Below are positions 1 through 5,471 of a stretch of 5,818 bases of DNA, piece by piece. The translations under genes and the position numbers were made by a program. Source of the stretch: Caryophanales bacterium (GTDB lineage Bacteria > Bacillota_I > Bacilli_A > RF39 > UBA660). The number at the start of each line of letters is the position of its first letter. Position 1 is the first letter of the stretch. Under the pieces are notes generated by a model that searched no databases, was not told where the DNA came from, and was given only the letters and a program-made list of their open reading frames with translations. The stretch is taken from assembly GCA_016291895.1 (NCBI GenBank), contig JAEEZO010000045.1, positions 1-5,818 on the forward strand, given 5' to 3'.

Positions 1-2
1 AA

Positions 3-290
3 TTAATTAATGAGTTTAATTCTTTAAAGATAGATGGTATGCCTAAGATAGAAGAACTATATCCACTACATGGAGAATTTGTTAATATGGAATATCCTCT
101 TCCAAATGGAGAACATGTTAAGTTGTTAAATGATAATGAAGCATATCTTGGTAATCAAGTAGAATGCTTATTTAATGATAAAGATATGAAAAAATGTTTT
201 GGAATACTTGCTAATATGAATTTTTTACTTGTTTGTGAATATGGAGAGAATGGAAGTAATCCTGAAATAATTATTTATAAAAAAAGATAA
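3..290 (+). CDS. Hypothetical protein, 5'-truncated by window edge
   Basis: This is the C-terminal 95 residues of a protein I do not recognise. The frame is open to the window edge: the codons before the first internal ATG (position 39) read LINEFNSLKIDG without a stop, and there is no convincing ribosome binding site before that ATG. The gene therefore most likely starts outside the window. The visible part is soluble-looking, with no membrane segment, mixed charge, two cysteines in the middle and one in LVCEYGENG, and it ends in a basic IIIYKKR after a probable final beta strand. It ends with TAA, and no GC-containing terminator hairpin follows before the next gene. A short stand-alone 83-residue protein starting at 39 is possible but less likely. 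Confidence 0.6.
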   Translation, partial: LINEFNSLKIDGMPKIEELYPLHGEFVNMEYPLPNGEHVKLLNDNEAYLGNQVECLFNDKDMKKCFGILANMNFLLVCEYGENGSNPEIIIYKKR

Positions 291-302
291 TATAAAGAAT
301 TA

Positions 303-332
303 TTATGAATAATGAACCTTTTATAGTATAAT
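303..332 (+). promoter_or_regulatory. Probable sigma-A promoter of the lipoprotein gene
   Basis: A perfect -10 hexamer TATAAT lies at 327-332, 22 bases before the lipoprotein start codon. The best -35 candidate is TTATGA at 303-308 with an 18-base spacer, which matches the consensus poorly. The -10 is convincing and the -35 is weak. A ribosome binding site AGAAGGAGA (339-347) follows, seven bases before the ATG. Confidence 0.5.
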
Positions 333-354
333 AACTATAGAAGGAGAAAATTTT

Positions 355-1107
355 ATGAAAAAGAAAATTTTAATATGTTTATTAGTATTAAGTATGAGTT
401 TAGTATTAGTAGGTTGTGGTAAGAAAGAAGAGAACAATAATACAAATAATCAATCAAACACTAATCAAACTAATGAAGACAATAGCAATACTAATAACGA
501 TAACAATGATATTAATAAAGACAATGTTGATGATAACAATAATAGTAATAACAACAATAATTCATCAGATGATGTGGTAGTAGATGATGATGAAATACTT
601 GATATTGAAGATGAAGATAACACGCCACCAAGTGTAGAAAAAGTTACTGTAAGTGAAGTAATTAATTGTAATAATTGTGTTTATGCATATTTTAGTGCTG
701 AAGGAGATAATGCTAAAAGATTAAGTGATACTGTAACAAATGATGAATACACAACAGACGTTAATACTCTTAAAACAAGTGGTGGTAAACAAAGACATAA
801 TTTCTTTGGATTAGTACTATCAGGTAATACAATATCACGTGCTTATGCATGTATTTTAAAAGATAATAAAATCTACTGTCTTGAAGGATCTACTAATGGT
901 GCTTATCATAATAGTAATGTTGCTATCTTAAATCAAATATTTAATAGTGATCAATGTAAGACTATATCAGATGGTCATACTTATACTTGTTCTGATGGCT
1001 CTTATAATGGTGACTCTAAAACAAATGGTTATACTAGTATGCATTATGAAACAAGTTGCACAATATATAGTACTGACTCTAATGCTGGTAAATTAATTTG
1101 TCATTAA
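355..1107 (+). CDS. Secreted lipoprotein, Asn/Asp-rich tether plus eight-cysteine C-terminal domain
   Basis: This is a 250-residue lipoprotein of unknown function. Residues 1-20 form a lipoprotein signal peptide: MKKK, a hydrophobic core, then the lipobox LVGC with the lipidated cysteine at C21. It should therefore be anchored to the outer face of the membrane. Residues 22-95 are a low-complexity linker, first rich in Asn and Asp (about 26-70), then acidic (VVVDDDEILDIEDED), probably a flexible spacer through the wall. Residues 96-250 form a folded domain with eight cysteines (C105, C108, C166, C175, C201, C212, C235, C249), an even number suited to four disulfides in an exported protein. The strand-like stretch from AYACIL to KIYCLEG followed by paired cysteines is reminiscent of pilin-like C-terminal domains, but this is only an impression. 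The start is fixed by AAGGAGA seven bases upstream. It has its own promoter and terminator, so it is probably monocistronic. Confidence 0.9.
   Translation: MKKKILICLLVLSMSLVLVGCGKKEENNNTNNQSNTNQTNEDNSNTNNDNNDINKDNVDDNNNSNNNNNSSDDVVVDDDEILDIEDEDNTPPSVEKVTVSEVINCNNCVYAYFSAEGDNAKRLSDTVTNDEYTTDVNTLKTSGGKQRHNFFGLVLSGNTISRAYACILKDNKIYCLEGSTNGAYHNSNVAILNQIFNSDQCKTISDGHTYTCSDGSYNGDSKTNGYTSMHYETSCTIYSTDSNAGKLICH
430..564 (+). repeat. Low-complexity AAT/AAC/GAT codon tract encoding the Asn/Asp-rich linker
   Basis: The DNA is dominated by near-repeats of AAT, AAC and GAT codons, with short interruptions by ACT, AGT and CAA. It encodes roughly residues 26-70 of the lipoprotein. Codons for the same residue are mixed (AAT and AAC), so this is not a pure microsatellite. 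Such a tract may still vary in length between strains by slippage or recombination. Confidence 0.6.
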
Positions 1108-1110
1108 AAT

Positions 1111-1139
1111 AATAAAAGGAACTTATGTTCCTTTTTATT
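1111..1139 (+). terminator. Rho-independent terminator after the lipoprotein gene
   Basis: The arms AAAAGGAAC (1114-1122) and GTTCCTTTT (1127-1135) are perfectly complementary around the loop TTAT, and the right arm runs into a T-rich tail. It begins four bases after the lipoprotein stop codon. The A-rich left flank also gives it some potential in the reverse direction. Confidence 0.88.
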
Positions 1140-1140
1140 A

Positions 1141-1149
1141 TGTTATAAT
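1141..1149 (+). promoter_or_regulatory. Extended -10 promoter of the 158-residue protein gene
   Basis: The sequence TGTTATAAT is a perfect extended -10 element (TGn followed by TATAAT). It sits immediately behind the terminator of the lipoprotein gene and 31 bases before the next start codon. No good -35 is present, because the expected place falls in the terminator hairpin; extended -10 promoters can work without one. A second, weaker -10 candidate, TATTAT, lies at 1152-1157. Confidence 0.6.
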
Positions 1150-1180
1150 TATATTATCTTTAATAAATGAAGGAGATTAT

Positions 1181-1657
1181 ATGGATAATATTAATTGTAG
1201 AAAAATAACAAGAGAAGAATTTTTAAATCTTAATGAAGATGATATTATGTTTATTACTAACCCTGGTAGAATGGGTGATGAAGATGGTATCTACTTTGTT
1301 ATAAAAAAAGATAATATTTTATCTTTTTATCGCGTAGATGGTTGGATGTATGGAATAGGTAAGGAAATATCATTACAGGATGCATTTGAACAATTCCCTA
1401 ATTGGTATTGTACTTGGTATCATAATAAAGATGAAAACTATCAAGGTAAATATAAGTATTTATATATGGGCTTTGGTAATGGTTTAAGTGTTGATAATCG
1501 TATATATGAGGAGTTTAAACCATATTTAGATAAAGAAGTATCTGAATACTTAAAAGATAAAGAAGATAAAGATGGTCTAGAGTATGGTGCAATTTATAAC
1601 ACTTGGAAACAAGCTGTTATTAATATGGCTAATGAAAAAGGATTAATTATTAAATAA
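1181..1657 (+). CDS. Hypothetical cytosolic protein, aromatic-rich, 158 residues
   Basis: I do not recognise the family. The protein has no signal peptide and no membrane segment, so it should be cytosolic. It is rich in aromatic residues, especially the central stretch from VDGWMYG (about 52-58) through FPNWYCTWYH (72-81) to KYKYLYMGFGNG (90-101), with tryptophans at 55, 75, 79 and 142. The N-terminal part suggests a strand-rich domain (DDIMFITNP, GIYFVIKKDNILSFYRVDG). The C-terminal third is helical and charged (YLDKEVSEYLKDKEDKDG, then NTWKQAVINMANEKG). The ATG is preceded by AAGGAG at 1170-1175 with a five-base gap. It has its own promoter and shares a terminator with the convergent regulator gene, so nothing ties it functionally to the iron operon. 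Small proteins of this type can be immunity-like or orphan domain proteins, but no motif here supports that. Confidence 0.85.
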   Translation: MDNINCRKITREEFLNLNEDDIMFITNPGRMGDEDGIYFVIKKDNILSFYRVDGWMYGIGKEISLQDAFEQFPNWYCTWYHNKDENYQGKYKYLYMGFGNGLSVDNRIYEEFKPYLDKEVSEYLKDKEDKDGLEYGAIYNTWKQAVINMANEKGLIIK

Positions 1658-1683
1658 AAAAACGACTATTTTAAGTCGTTTTT
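1658..1683. terminator. Bidirectional terminator between two convergent genes
   Basis: The arms AAAAACGACT (1658-1667) and AGTCGTTTTT (1674-1683) are perfect complements around a six-base loop. The A-run on one side and T-run on the other make it a terminator in both directions. It directly follows the stop codon of the plus-strand gene at 1657. It overlaps the stop codon (1666-1668) and last codons of the minus-strand regulator gene, so the hairpin is partly coding. Confidence 0.87.
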
Positions 1684-2277
1684 AAATAGATCTTTTATAC
1701 ATTCAATAACTAAATTAGTCATTGTATCATAATTCATATCATTATGTTTATGATATATTATTTCATGACATAGGTTATCAATTAAACCTAAGGTTATATG
1801 AACTTTTTCATATAAATCATGATCTTCAAAGCCATTATTAATTAAAATATCTTTAAGAGAGTTAGTCATTTCTAATTCTCTTTTATAATAATAATCAGCC
1901 ACTCTTTTATCAGAATGAATCATTGATGTAAGTTCTTCATGAGCAATTTTAGATACTTTATGATTATCAACATAGTGTTTAATCATTTGTTTTAAAAATT
2001 TATCAAAATCTTTTTTGTCAAACTTTAAATCTTTATTTTTAAGAATAGGGAAGAAGATATCATCTCCATATTTTTCTAATCCTTCAATTAAGATATCATA
2101 TTTATCTTTAAAATATTGGTAAACGATCCCTGTTGAAACACTGGCTTCTTTAGCGATTTCTGCTGTATTAGTATTATAGTAACCATTTTTACATATAAGA
2201 TTAAAACCAACTTCAGTAATTCTTTCTTTCTTTTCAATAGCTCTTTTTTGTCTAGGTTCTCTAATATTATCAATCAT
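1666..2277 (-). CDS. TetR/AcrR-family transcriptional regulator
   Basis: This is a 203-residue one-component regulator, the usual size for the TetR family. Residues about 15-62 are the DNA-binding domain (KERITEVGFNLICKNGYYNT, then the helix-turn-helix around TAEIAKEASVSTGIVYQYF and KDKYDIL). Residues about 65-203 should be the helical ligand-binding and dimerisation domain. That domain is rich in histidine and has a C170-H171-x4-H176-x-H178 cluster (CHEIIYHKH), which might bind a metal or heme, though it could be structural. I chose the ATG at 2277 over the in-frame GTG at 2286: the ribosome binding site GAGGTG (2289-2284) lies six bases before the ATG and overlaps the GTG itself. The gene ends in TAG within the shared terminator. 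It is divergent from feoA, and two identical inverted repeats lie between them, so it is probably an autoregulated repressor of the feo-ABC operon. The ligand is unknown. Confidence 0.93.
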   Translation of the reverse strand: MIDNIREPRQKRAIEKKERITEVGFNLICKNGYYNTNTAEIAKEASVSTGIVYQYFKDKYDILIEGLEKYGDDIFFPILKNKDLKFDKKDFDKFLKQMIKHYVDNHKVSKIAHEELTSMIHSDKRVADYYYKRELEMTNSLKDILINNGFEDHDLYEKVHITLGLIDNLCHEIIYHKHNDMNYDTMTNLVIECIKDLFKNDLK

Positions 2278-2283
2278 TTCATG

Positions 2284-2289
2284 CACCTC
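2284..2289 (-). promoter_or_regulatory. Ribosome binding site that fixes the regulator start
   Basis: GAGGTG on the minus strand lies six bases before the ATG at 2277-2275. The upstream in-frame GTG start (2286-2284) is made of the last three bases of this site, so it cannot be served by it. Confidence 0.75.
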
Positions 2290-2296
2290 GTTAGTA

Positions 2297-2305
2297 ATTA
2301 TATCA
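2297..2305 (-). promoter_or_regulatory. Extended -10 promoter of the TetR-family gene
   Basis: The minus strand reads TGATATAAT (2305 to 2297), a perfect extended -10 element. The expected start site is near 2290, giving a leader of only about 13 bases that begins just before the ribosome binding site. No good -35 is present; the position it would occupy (about 2320-2325) falls inside the upstream inverted repeat, so a protein bound there could block this promoter. Confidence 0.65.
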
Positions 2306-2316
2306 TACTTTTATAA

Positions 2317-2338
2317 AATATGAAATAATATTCATATT
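2317..2338. promoter_or_regulatory. Operator 1: inverted repeat AATATGAA-N6-TTCATATT
   Basis: The eight-base arms AATATGAA (2317-2324) and TTCATATT (2331-2338) are perfect inverted repeats separated by six bases. The same arms with the same spacing occur again at 2374-2395, 57 bases away centre to centre. This copy covers the -35 region of the tetR promoter and ends four bases before the feo -35 hexamer. It is a probable binding site for the adjacent TetR-family dimer; that assignment is inferred from position and symmetry. Confidence 0.82.
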
Positions 2339-2342
2339 ATTA

Positions 2343-2372
2343 TTGACTATTAATCTTATAAGGAATTATAAT
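2343..2372 (+). promoter_or_regulatory. Sigma-A promoter of the feoAB-ABC operon
   Basis: The -35 element TTGACT (2343-2348, five of six consensus bases) and the -10 element TATAAT (2367-2372, perfect) are separated by 18 bases. The predicted start site is near 2379. The promoter is flanked by the two inverted repeats, and the second one shares its first base with the last base of the -10 and covers the start site. This suggests strong basal activity that is held down by a repressor. Confidence 0.82.
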
Positions 2373-2397
2373 TAATATGAAAGATGTTTCATATTAA
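2372..2397. promoter_or_regulatory. Operator 2: 11-4-11 inverted repeat over the feo start site
   Basis: The arms TTAATATGAAA (2372-2382) and TTTCATATTAA (2387-2397) are perfect inverted repeats around GATG. Its inner core is the same AATATGAA-N6-TTCATATT found at 2317-2338, and it is the more symmetric of the two copies. It overlaps the end of the -10, the predicted start site and the first bases of the ribosome binding site. Transcription would start inside it, so most of the left arm would be absent from the mRNA. It should therefore act as DNA, not as an RNA hairpin. Confidence 0.87.
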
Positions 2398-2403
2398 GGA
2401 GGT
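2396..2403 (+). promoter_or_regulatory. Ribosome binding site that fixes the feoA start
   Basis: AAGGAGGT is a near-perfect anti-16S match seven bases before the ATG at 2411. It rules out the in-frame ATG at 2384, which lies upstream of this site and within the operator spacer. Confidence 0.85.
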
Positions 2404-2410
2404 AGATATT

Positions 2411-2659
2411 ATGAAAGATAAGAAAAAAACTACTGCAAATGAACTAGATATAGGTGATAAAGCAATAGTACTTGAACTTAATGTATCCAACAAAGAAATA
2501 AAGAGACACTTACTTGATATGGGGATTACAAGAGGAGTTGAAATTATGATAAAGAAGAAAGCTCCAATGGGAGACCCAATTGACATTAGTCTAAGAGATT
2601 ATGAATTGTGTGTTAGCAAAAAGGAATTATCAGGAATAGTTGTGGAGGTGGTTAAATGA
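2411..2659 (+). CDS. feoA: Ferrous iron transport protein A (FeoA)
   Basis: FeoA is a small cytosolic SH3-like protein that works with the FeoB membrane transporter in ferrous iron uptake; its exact role in the family is still debated. The protein is 82 residues, normal for the family. The family pattern is clear: an N-terminal lead, GDKAIVLEL (about 15-23), KRHLLDMGITRGVEIMI (about 31-47), the strand pair KKAPMGDPIDISLRDYELCVSKKEL (about 49-73) and the closing strand IVVEVV. The start at 2411 follows from AAGGAGGT seven bases upstream; a longer version from 2384 would add nine residues but has no ribosome binding site. Its stop TGA overlaps the feoB start as ATGA, which indicates translational coupling. 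This TGA stop also shows that the organism uses the standard code. It is the first gene of the operon. Confidence 0.94.
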   Translation: MKDKKKTTANELDIGDKAIVLELNVSNKEIKRHLLDMGITRGVEIMIKKKAPMGDPIDISLRDYELCVSKKELSGIVVEVVK

Positions 2660-4755
2660 AAATCGCTTTAGTTGGAAACCAAAACAGTGGTAAGACCACC
2701 TTATTTAATCTTCTAACAGGAATGCATGCTAAAATTGGTAATTGGCCTGGAGTTACCATTGAAAAGAAAACAGGTAAGATTAAAGGTACTAAACATGAAA
2801 TAACAGATTTACCAGGTATATATTCATTAAGTCCATATTCCATAGAAGAAGATATATCAAGAAAATATATTTTTGATGAAAAGCCAGATATTATCATTAA
2901 TATTGTTGATACAACACAACTTGAAAGAAGTCTTTATTTAACTACGCAATTATTAGAACTTGATTCACATATCATTGTTGTGCTTAATATGGCTGATTTA
3001 TTAGAAAACAAGGGAATAACAATTGATGTTAAAGAACTATCTAACCTTTTAGGAACACCAGTAGTTTTAGTATCAGCTATGAAAGGTACTGGTATAGATA
3101 ATTTAATGAATGAGATTAATAAATTATCAAAAACAAAAGAGATAAAGATATATGATCAGAATATAGAAAAAGCAATAGAAAATATTGTAAAAGAGTTACC
3201 AAAGAATGAATCACATAAAAGATTTATATCAGTAAAGCTATTAGAAGAAGACGAAAGATTTACTGAATATAATGATAAGAAGATAGATAGTATTAGAGTT
3301 AAGTTAAAAGATTTATATGATACTGATTTAGAAGAGATAATAGCTACTGAAAGATATGAATATATTTCTAAAACAAGAAACAAAGTTTTTAAAAAGAAAA
3401 ATAAAACTAGTTTAACGGATAAACTAGATAAAATATTTTTAAATAAATGGTTAGCAATACCAATCTTTATTGCCATTATGTTTTTAGTTTATTTCTTATC
3501 AGTTGGTGTGGTTGGAACTTTTACTGTTGATTTAATAGGAGAATGGTTTGATTCATTAGGAGCTACATTAACTAATTGGTTAGAAGATATTGGTACATCT
3601 GCATGGCTTATATCATTAATAGTTAATGGTATTGTAGCTGGTGTTGGAGCAGTATTAGGTTTTGTACCACAATTAATTATTTTATTTATATGTATTAGTA
3701 TTCTAGAAACAACAGGTTATATGTCTCGAATATCGTTATTTTTAGATAAAGTGTTTAGAAAAATAGGACTTAGTGGTAAAAGTTTAATACCATTTATTGT
3801 AGGATCTGGTTGTTCTGTACCTGGTATTATGGGAGCAAGGATTATTGAGAATCAAGATGAAAGAGAAATGACAACAATTCTTACACCATTTATACCTTGT
3901 AGTGCGAAATTACCAATAATATCTCTTTTCTCAGGTTATTTCTTTGGAAAAAATTCAGGACTTATATCTTTCTCATTATATTTCTTATCAATAATAATCA
4001 TTATTATAACAGCTTTATTATTAAAGAAGTTTATATATAAGAAAACTAGTAGTACTTATATATCAGAACTTCCTGAATATAAATTACCTAGTATTAAATA
4101 TGTTTCTAAGGACGTCTTTGATAAAGTATTTGCCTTTATTAAAAGAGCAGGAACCATTATATTAATATGTTCTATAGCAATATGGTTTTTATTATCATTT
4201 AACTTTAAGATGAAATATGGAGTAGATGTAGAAGATAGTATCTTAGCTAAAACTGGCGATAAAATATCATTTATTTTTGAACCAATGTTAGGAGAAAGAA
4301 GTTGGGGAGCAACTGTTTCTGCAATTCAAGGATTAGTTGCGAAAGAACAAGTAGTATCTTCAATGTCAATTATTGCAGGTTTTGGGGAAGAAGGAGAAGC
4401 TAGTGATATCTTTAGTAAGACATCAACATTTGGTTTTATTAATCCAATTAGTGCTTATGCTTTTATGATCTTTAACTTATTTTCTGCACCATGTTTTGGA
4501 GCAATAGGAGCTATGGCAAGAGAACTTGGAAGCAAAAAAAAGATGTTAAAAGCTGTTGCCTTTCAAACAACATATGCGTGGTTAATAGCAACACTCTTTT
4601 ATCAAATAGCATCTCATATAAAAGGCATTAATGTAGCAAATACAGTAATTATTAGTTTACTAATAATAATCATTATTTTAATAATAGTTAGAACGAGAAA
4701 ACATAAAGGATGTGAAAATTGTCCTTATTGTGATCAATGTAATAAAAACAAATAG
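2656..4755 (+). CDS. feoB: Ferrous iron transporter FeoB with Cys-rich C-terminal tail
   Basis: FeoB is the inner-membrane Fe(II) uptake protein, a polytopic channel or transporter fused to a G-protein domain. At 699 residues it is within the family range. The G domain comes first: G1 GNQNSGKTT (7-15), the switch region GNWPGVTIEKK (28-38), G3 DLPG (51-54), G4 NMAD (111-114) and G5 VSAMKG (139-144). A helical linker domain follows (about 160-260), then the membrane domain (about 263-680). The two Gate-type motifs are GSGCSVPGIMGARIIE (383-398, with C386) and PFIPCSAKLPIISLF (411-425, with C415), and the conserved APCFGAIGAM is at 611-620. After the last membrane segment the protein ends in a CxxCxxCxxC motif (C686, C689, C692, C695), which resembles the small FeoB-associated Cys-rich proteins of Bacillota. 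GGAGGTG inside feoA (2644-2650) is the ribosome binding site. The gene looks intact. Confidence 0.97.
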   Translation: MKIALVGNQNSGKTTLFNLLTGMHAKIGNWPGVTIEKKTGKIKGTKHEITDLPGIYSLSPYSIEEDISRKYIFDEKPDIIINIVDTTQLERSLYLTTQLLELDSHIIVVLNMADLLENKGITIDVKELSNLLGTPVVLVSAMKGTGIDNLMNEINKLSKTKEIKIYDQNIEKAIENIVKELPKNESHKRFISVKLLEEDERFTEYNDKKIDSIRVKLKDLYDTDLEEIIATERYEYISKTRNKVFKKKNKTSLTDKLDKIFLNKWLAIPIFIAIMFLVYFLSVGVVGTFTVDLIGEWFDSLGATLTNWLEDIGTSAWLISLIVNGIVAGVGAVLGFVPQLIILFICISILETTGYMSRISLFLDKVFRKIGLSGKSLIPFIVGSGCSVPGIMGARIIENQDEREMTTILTPFIPCSAKLPIISLFSGYFFGKNSGLISFSLYFLSIIIIIITALLLKKFIYKKTSSTYISELPEYKLPSIKYVSKDVFDKVFAFIKRAGTIILICSIAIWFLLSFNFKMKYGVDVEDSILAKTGDKISFIFEPMLGERSWGATVSAIQGLVAKEQVVSSMSIIAGFGEEGEASDIFSKTSTFGFINPISAYAFMIFNLFSAPCFGAIGAMARELGSKKKMLKAVAFQTTYAWLIATLFYQIASHIKGINVANTVIISLLIIIIILIIVRTRKHKGCENCPYCDQCNKNK

Positions 4756-4767
4756 AAAGAAGGAATT

Positions 4768-5469
4768 ATGAACAATTATATTGAACTCAAAAACGTTAAG
4801 AAAACATACATCGTGGGAGAACAAAAATTTAATGCTTTAGATGGCATTAATCTATCAATTAAACAAGGAGAATTTGTAGTAATACTAGGTCCATCAGGTG
4901 CAGGTAAATCAACACTATTAAATCTACTTGGTGGAATGGATAAAGTAACTAGTGGTGATATTTATATTGGTGAAGATAATATAGCTAAATATAATGATAG
5001 TGAACTAACTAGATATCGAGCTCATGATGTAGGATTTATCTTTCAATTTTATAATATTATGCCTACATTAACAGTTGATGAGAATATTAATTTAATTAAA
5101 GATGTAACAAATACTTCTAAGGATTCCAAAGAAGTATTAAAAAGTGTTGGCTTGTTAAAACATGCTGATAAGTTCCCTCAAGAATTATCAGGTGGTGAAC
5201 AACAAAGAGTATCAATAGCAAGAGCTATTATGAAAAATCCTAAAGTATTACTTTGTGATGAGCCAACAGGAGCATTAGATTCTAAAACAGGAGTTGAAAT
5301 ATTAAAATTATTAAAAAAACAAAGTGATGAAGATACAACAGTTATTATTGTTACTCATAACTCTTTAATCGCTGAAATTGCTGATCGTGTTATAAGAATA
5401 AAAAATGGTAAGGTTGAATCAAATGAACTTAACACCCATCCAAAGAATATTGATGAGGTTAAGTGGTAA
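4768..5469 (+). CDS. ABC transporter ATP-binding protein, MacB/LolD-type
   Basis: This cytosolic ATPase subunit of 233 residues powers an FtsX-type ABC transporter encoded by the next gene. All motifs are intact: Walker A GPSGAGKST (41-49), Q-loop Q93 in IFQFYNIMPTLT, signature LSGGEQQR (140-147), Walker B VLLCDEP (160-166, catalytic E165), D-loop ALDS (169-172) and switch histidine H197 in VTHN. The FQFYNIMPTLTVDENI stretch is typical of the MacB/LolD/FtsE-like group, which acts by mechanotransmission in export of peptides, lipids, drugs or heme. The substrate here cannot be read from the sequence. It starts 12 bases after the feoB stop with GAAGGA only three bases before the ATG, and no terminator or promoter lies between, so it should be co-transcribed with feoAB. 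Confidence 0.95.
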   Translation: MNNYIELKNVKKTYIVGEQKFNALDGINLSIKQGEFVVILGPSGAGKSTLLNLLGGMDKVTSGDIYIGEDNIAKYNDSELTRYRAHDVGFIFQFYNIMPTLTVDENINLIKDVTNTSKDSKEVLKSVGLLKHADKFPQELSGGEQQRVSIARAIMKNPKVLLCDEPTGALDSKTGVEILKLLKKQSDEDTTVIIVTHNSLIAEIADRVIRIKNGKVESNELNTHPKNIDEVKW

Positions 5470-5471
5470 TT

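Noticed and set aside
299..313. Inverted repeat ATTATT-ATG-AATAAT after the first partial gene as a terminator.
   Set aside because: The stem is six A/T pairs with no G or C and no T-run follows directly; it is expected by chance in such AT-rich DNA.
430..564. CRISPR array or tandem repeat locus in the AAT/AAC/GAT-rich stretch.
   Set aside because: There is no fixed repeat unit or spacer pattern; it is an in-frame low-complexity linker of the lipoprotein.
2372..2397. The 11-4-11 palindrome as an RNA hairpin, attenuator or riboswitch element.
   Set aside because: The predicted transcription start lies inside it, so the left arm would be mostly absent from the mRNA. The leader of about 32 bases is too short for a riboswitch.
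2384..2410. Longer FeoA starting at the ATG at 2384 (nine extra residues).
   Set aside because: This ATG sits in the operator spacer only about five bases after the predicted transcription start, with no ribosome binding site. AAGGAGGT at 2396-2403 clearly serves the ATG at 2411.
2389..2897. Two further minus-strand open frames across feoA and the start of feoB.
   Set aside because: Both are antisense to strongly conserved genes and have no initiation signals or recognisable protein features.
3156..3476. Minus-strand open frame of about 106 codons inside feoB.
   Set aside because: It lies wholly within a clearly conserved FeoB frame, has no ribosome binding site and encodes low-complexity hydrophobic sequence typical of antisense shadows.
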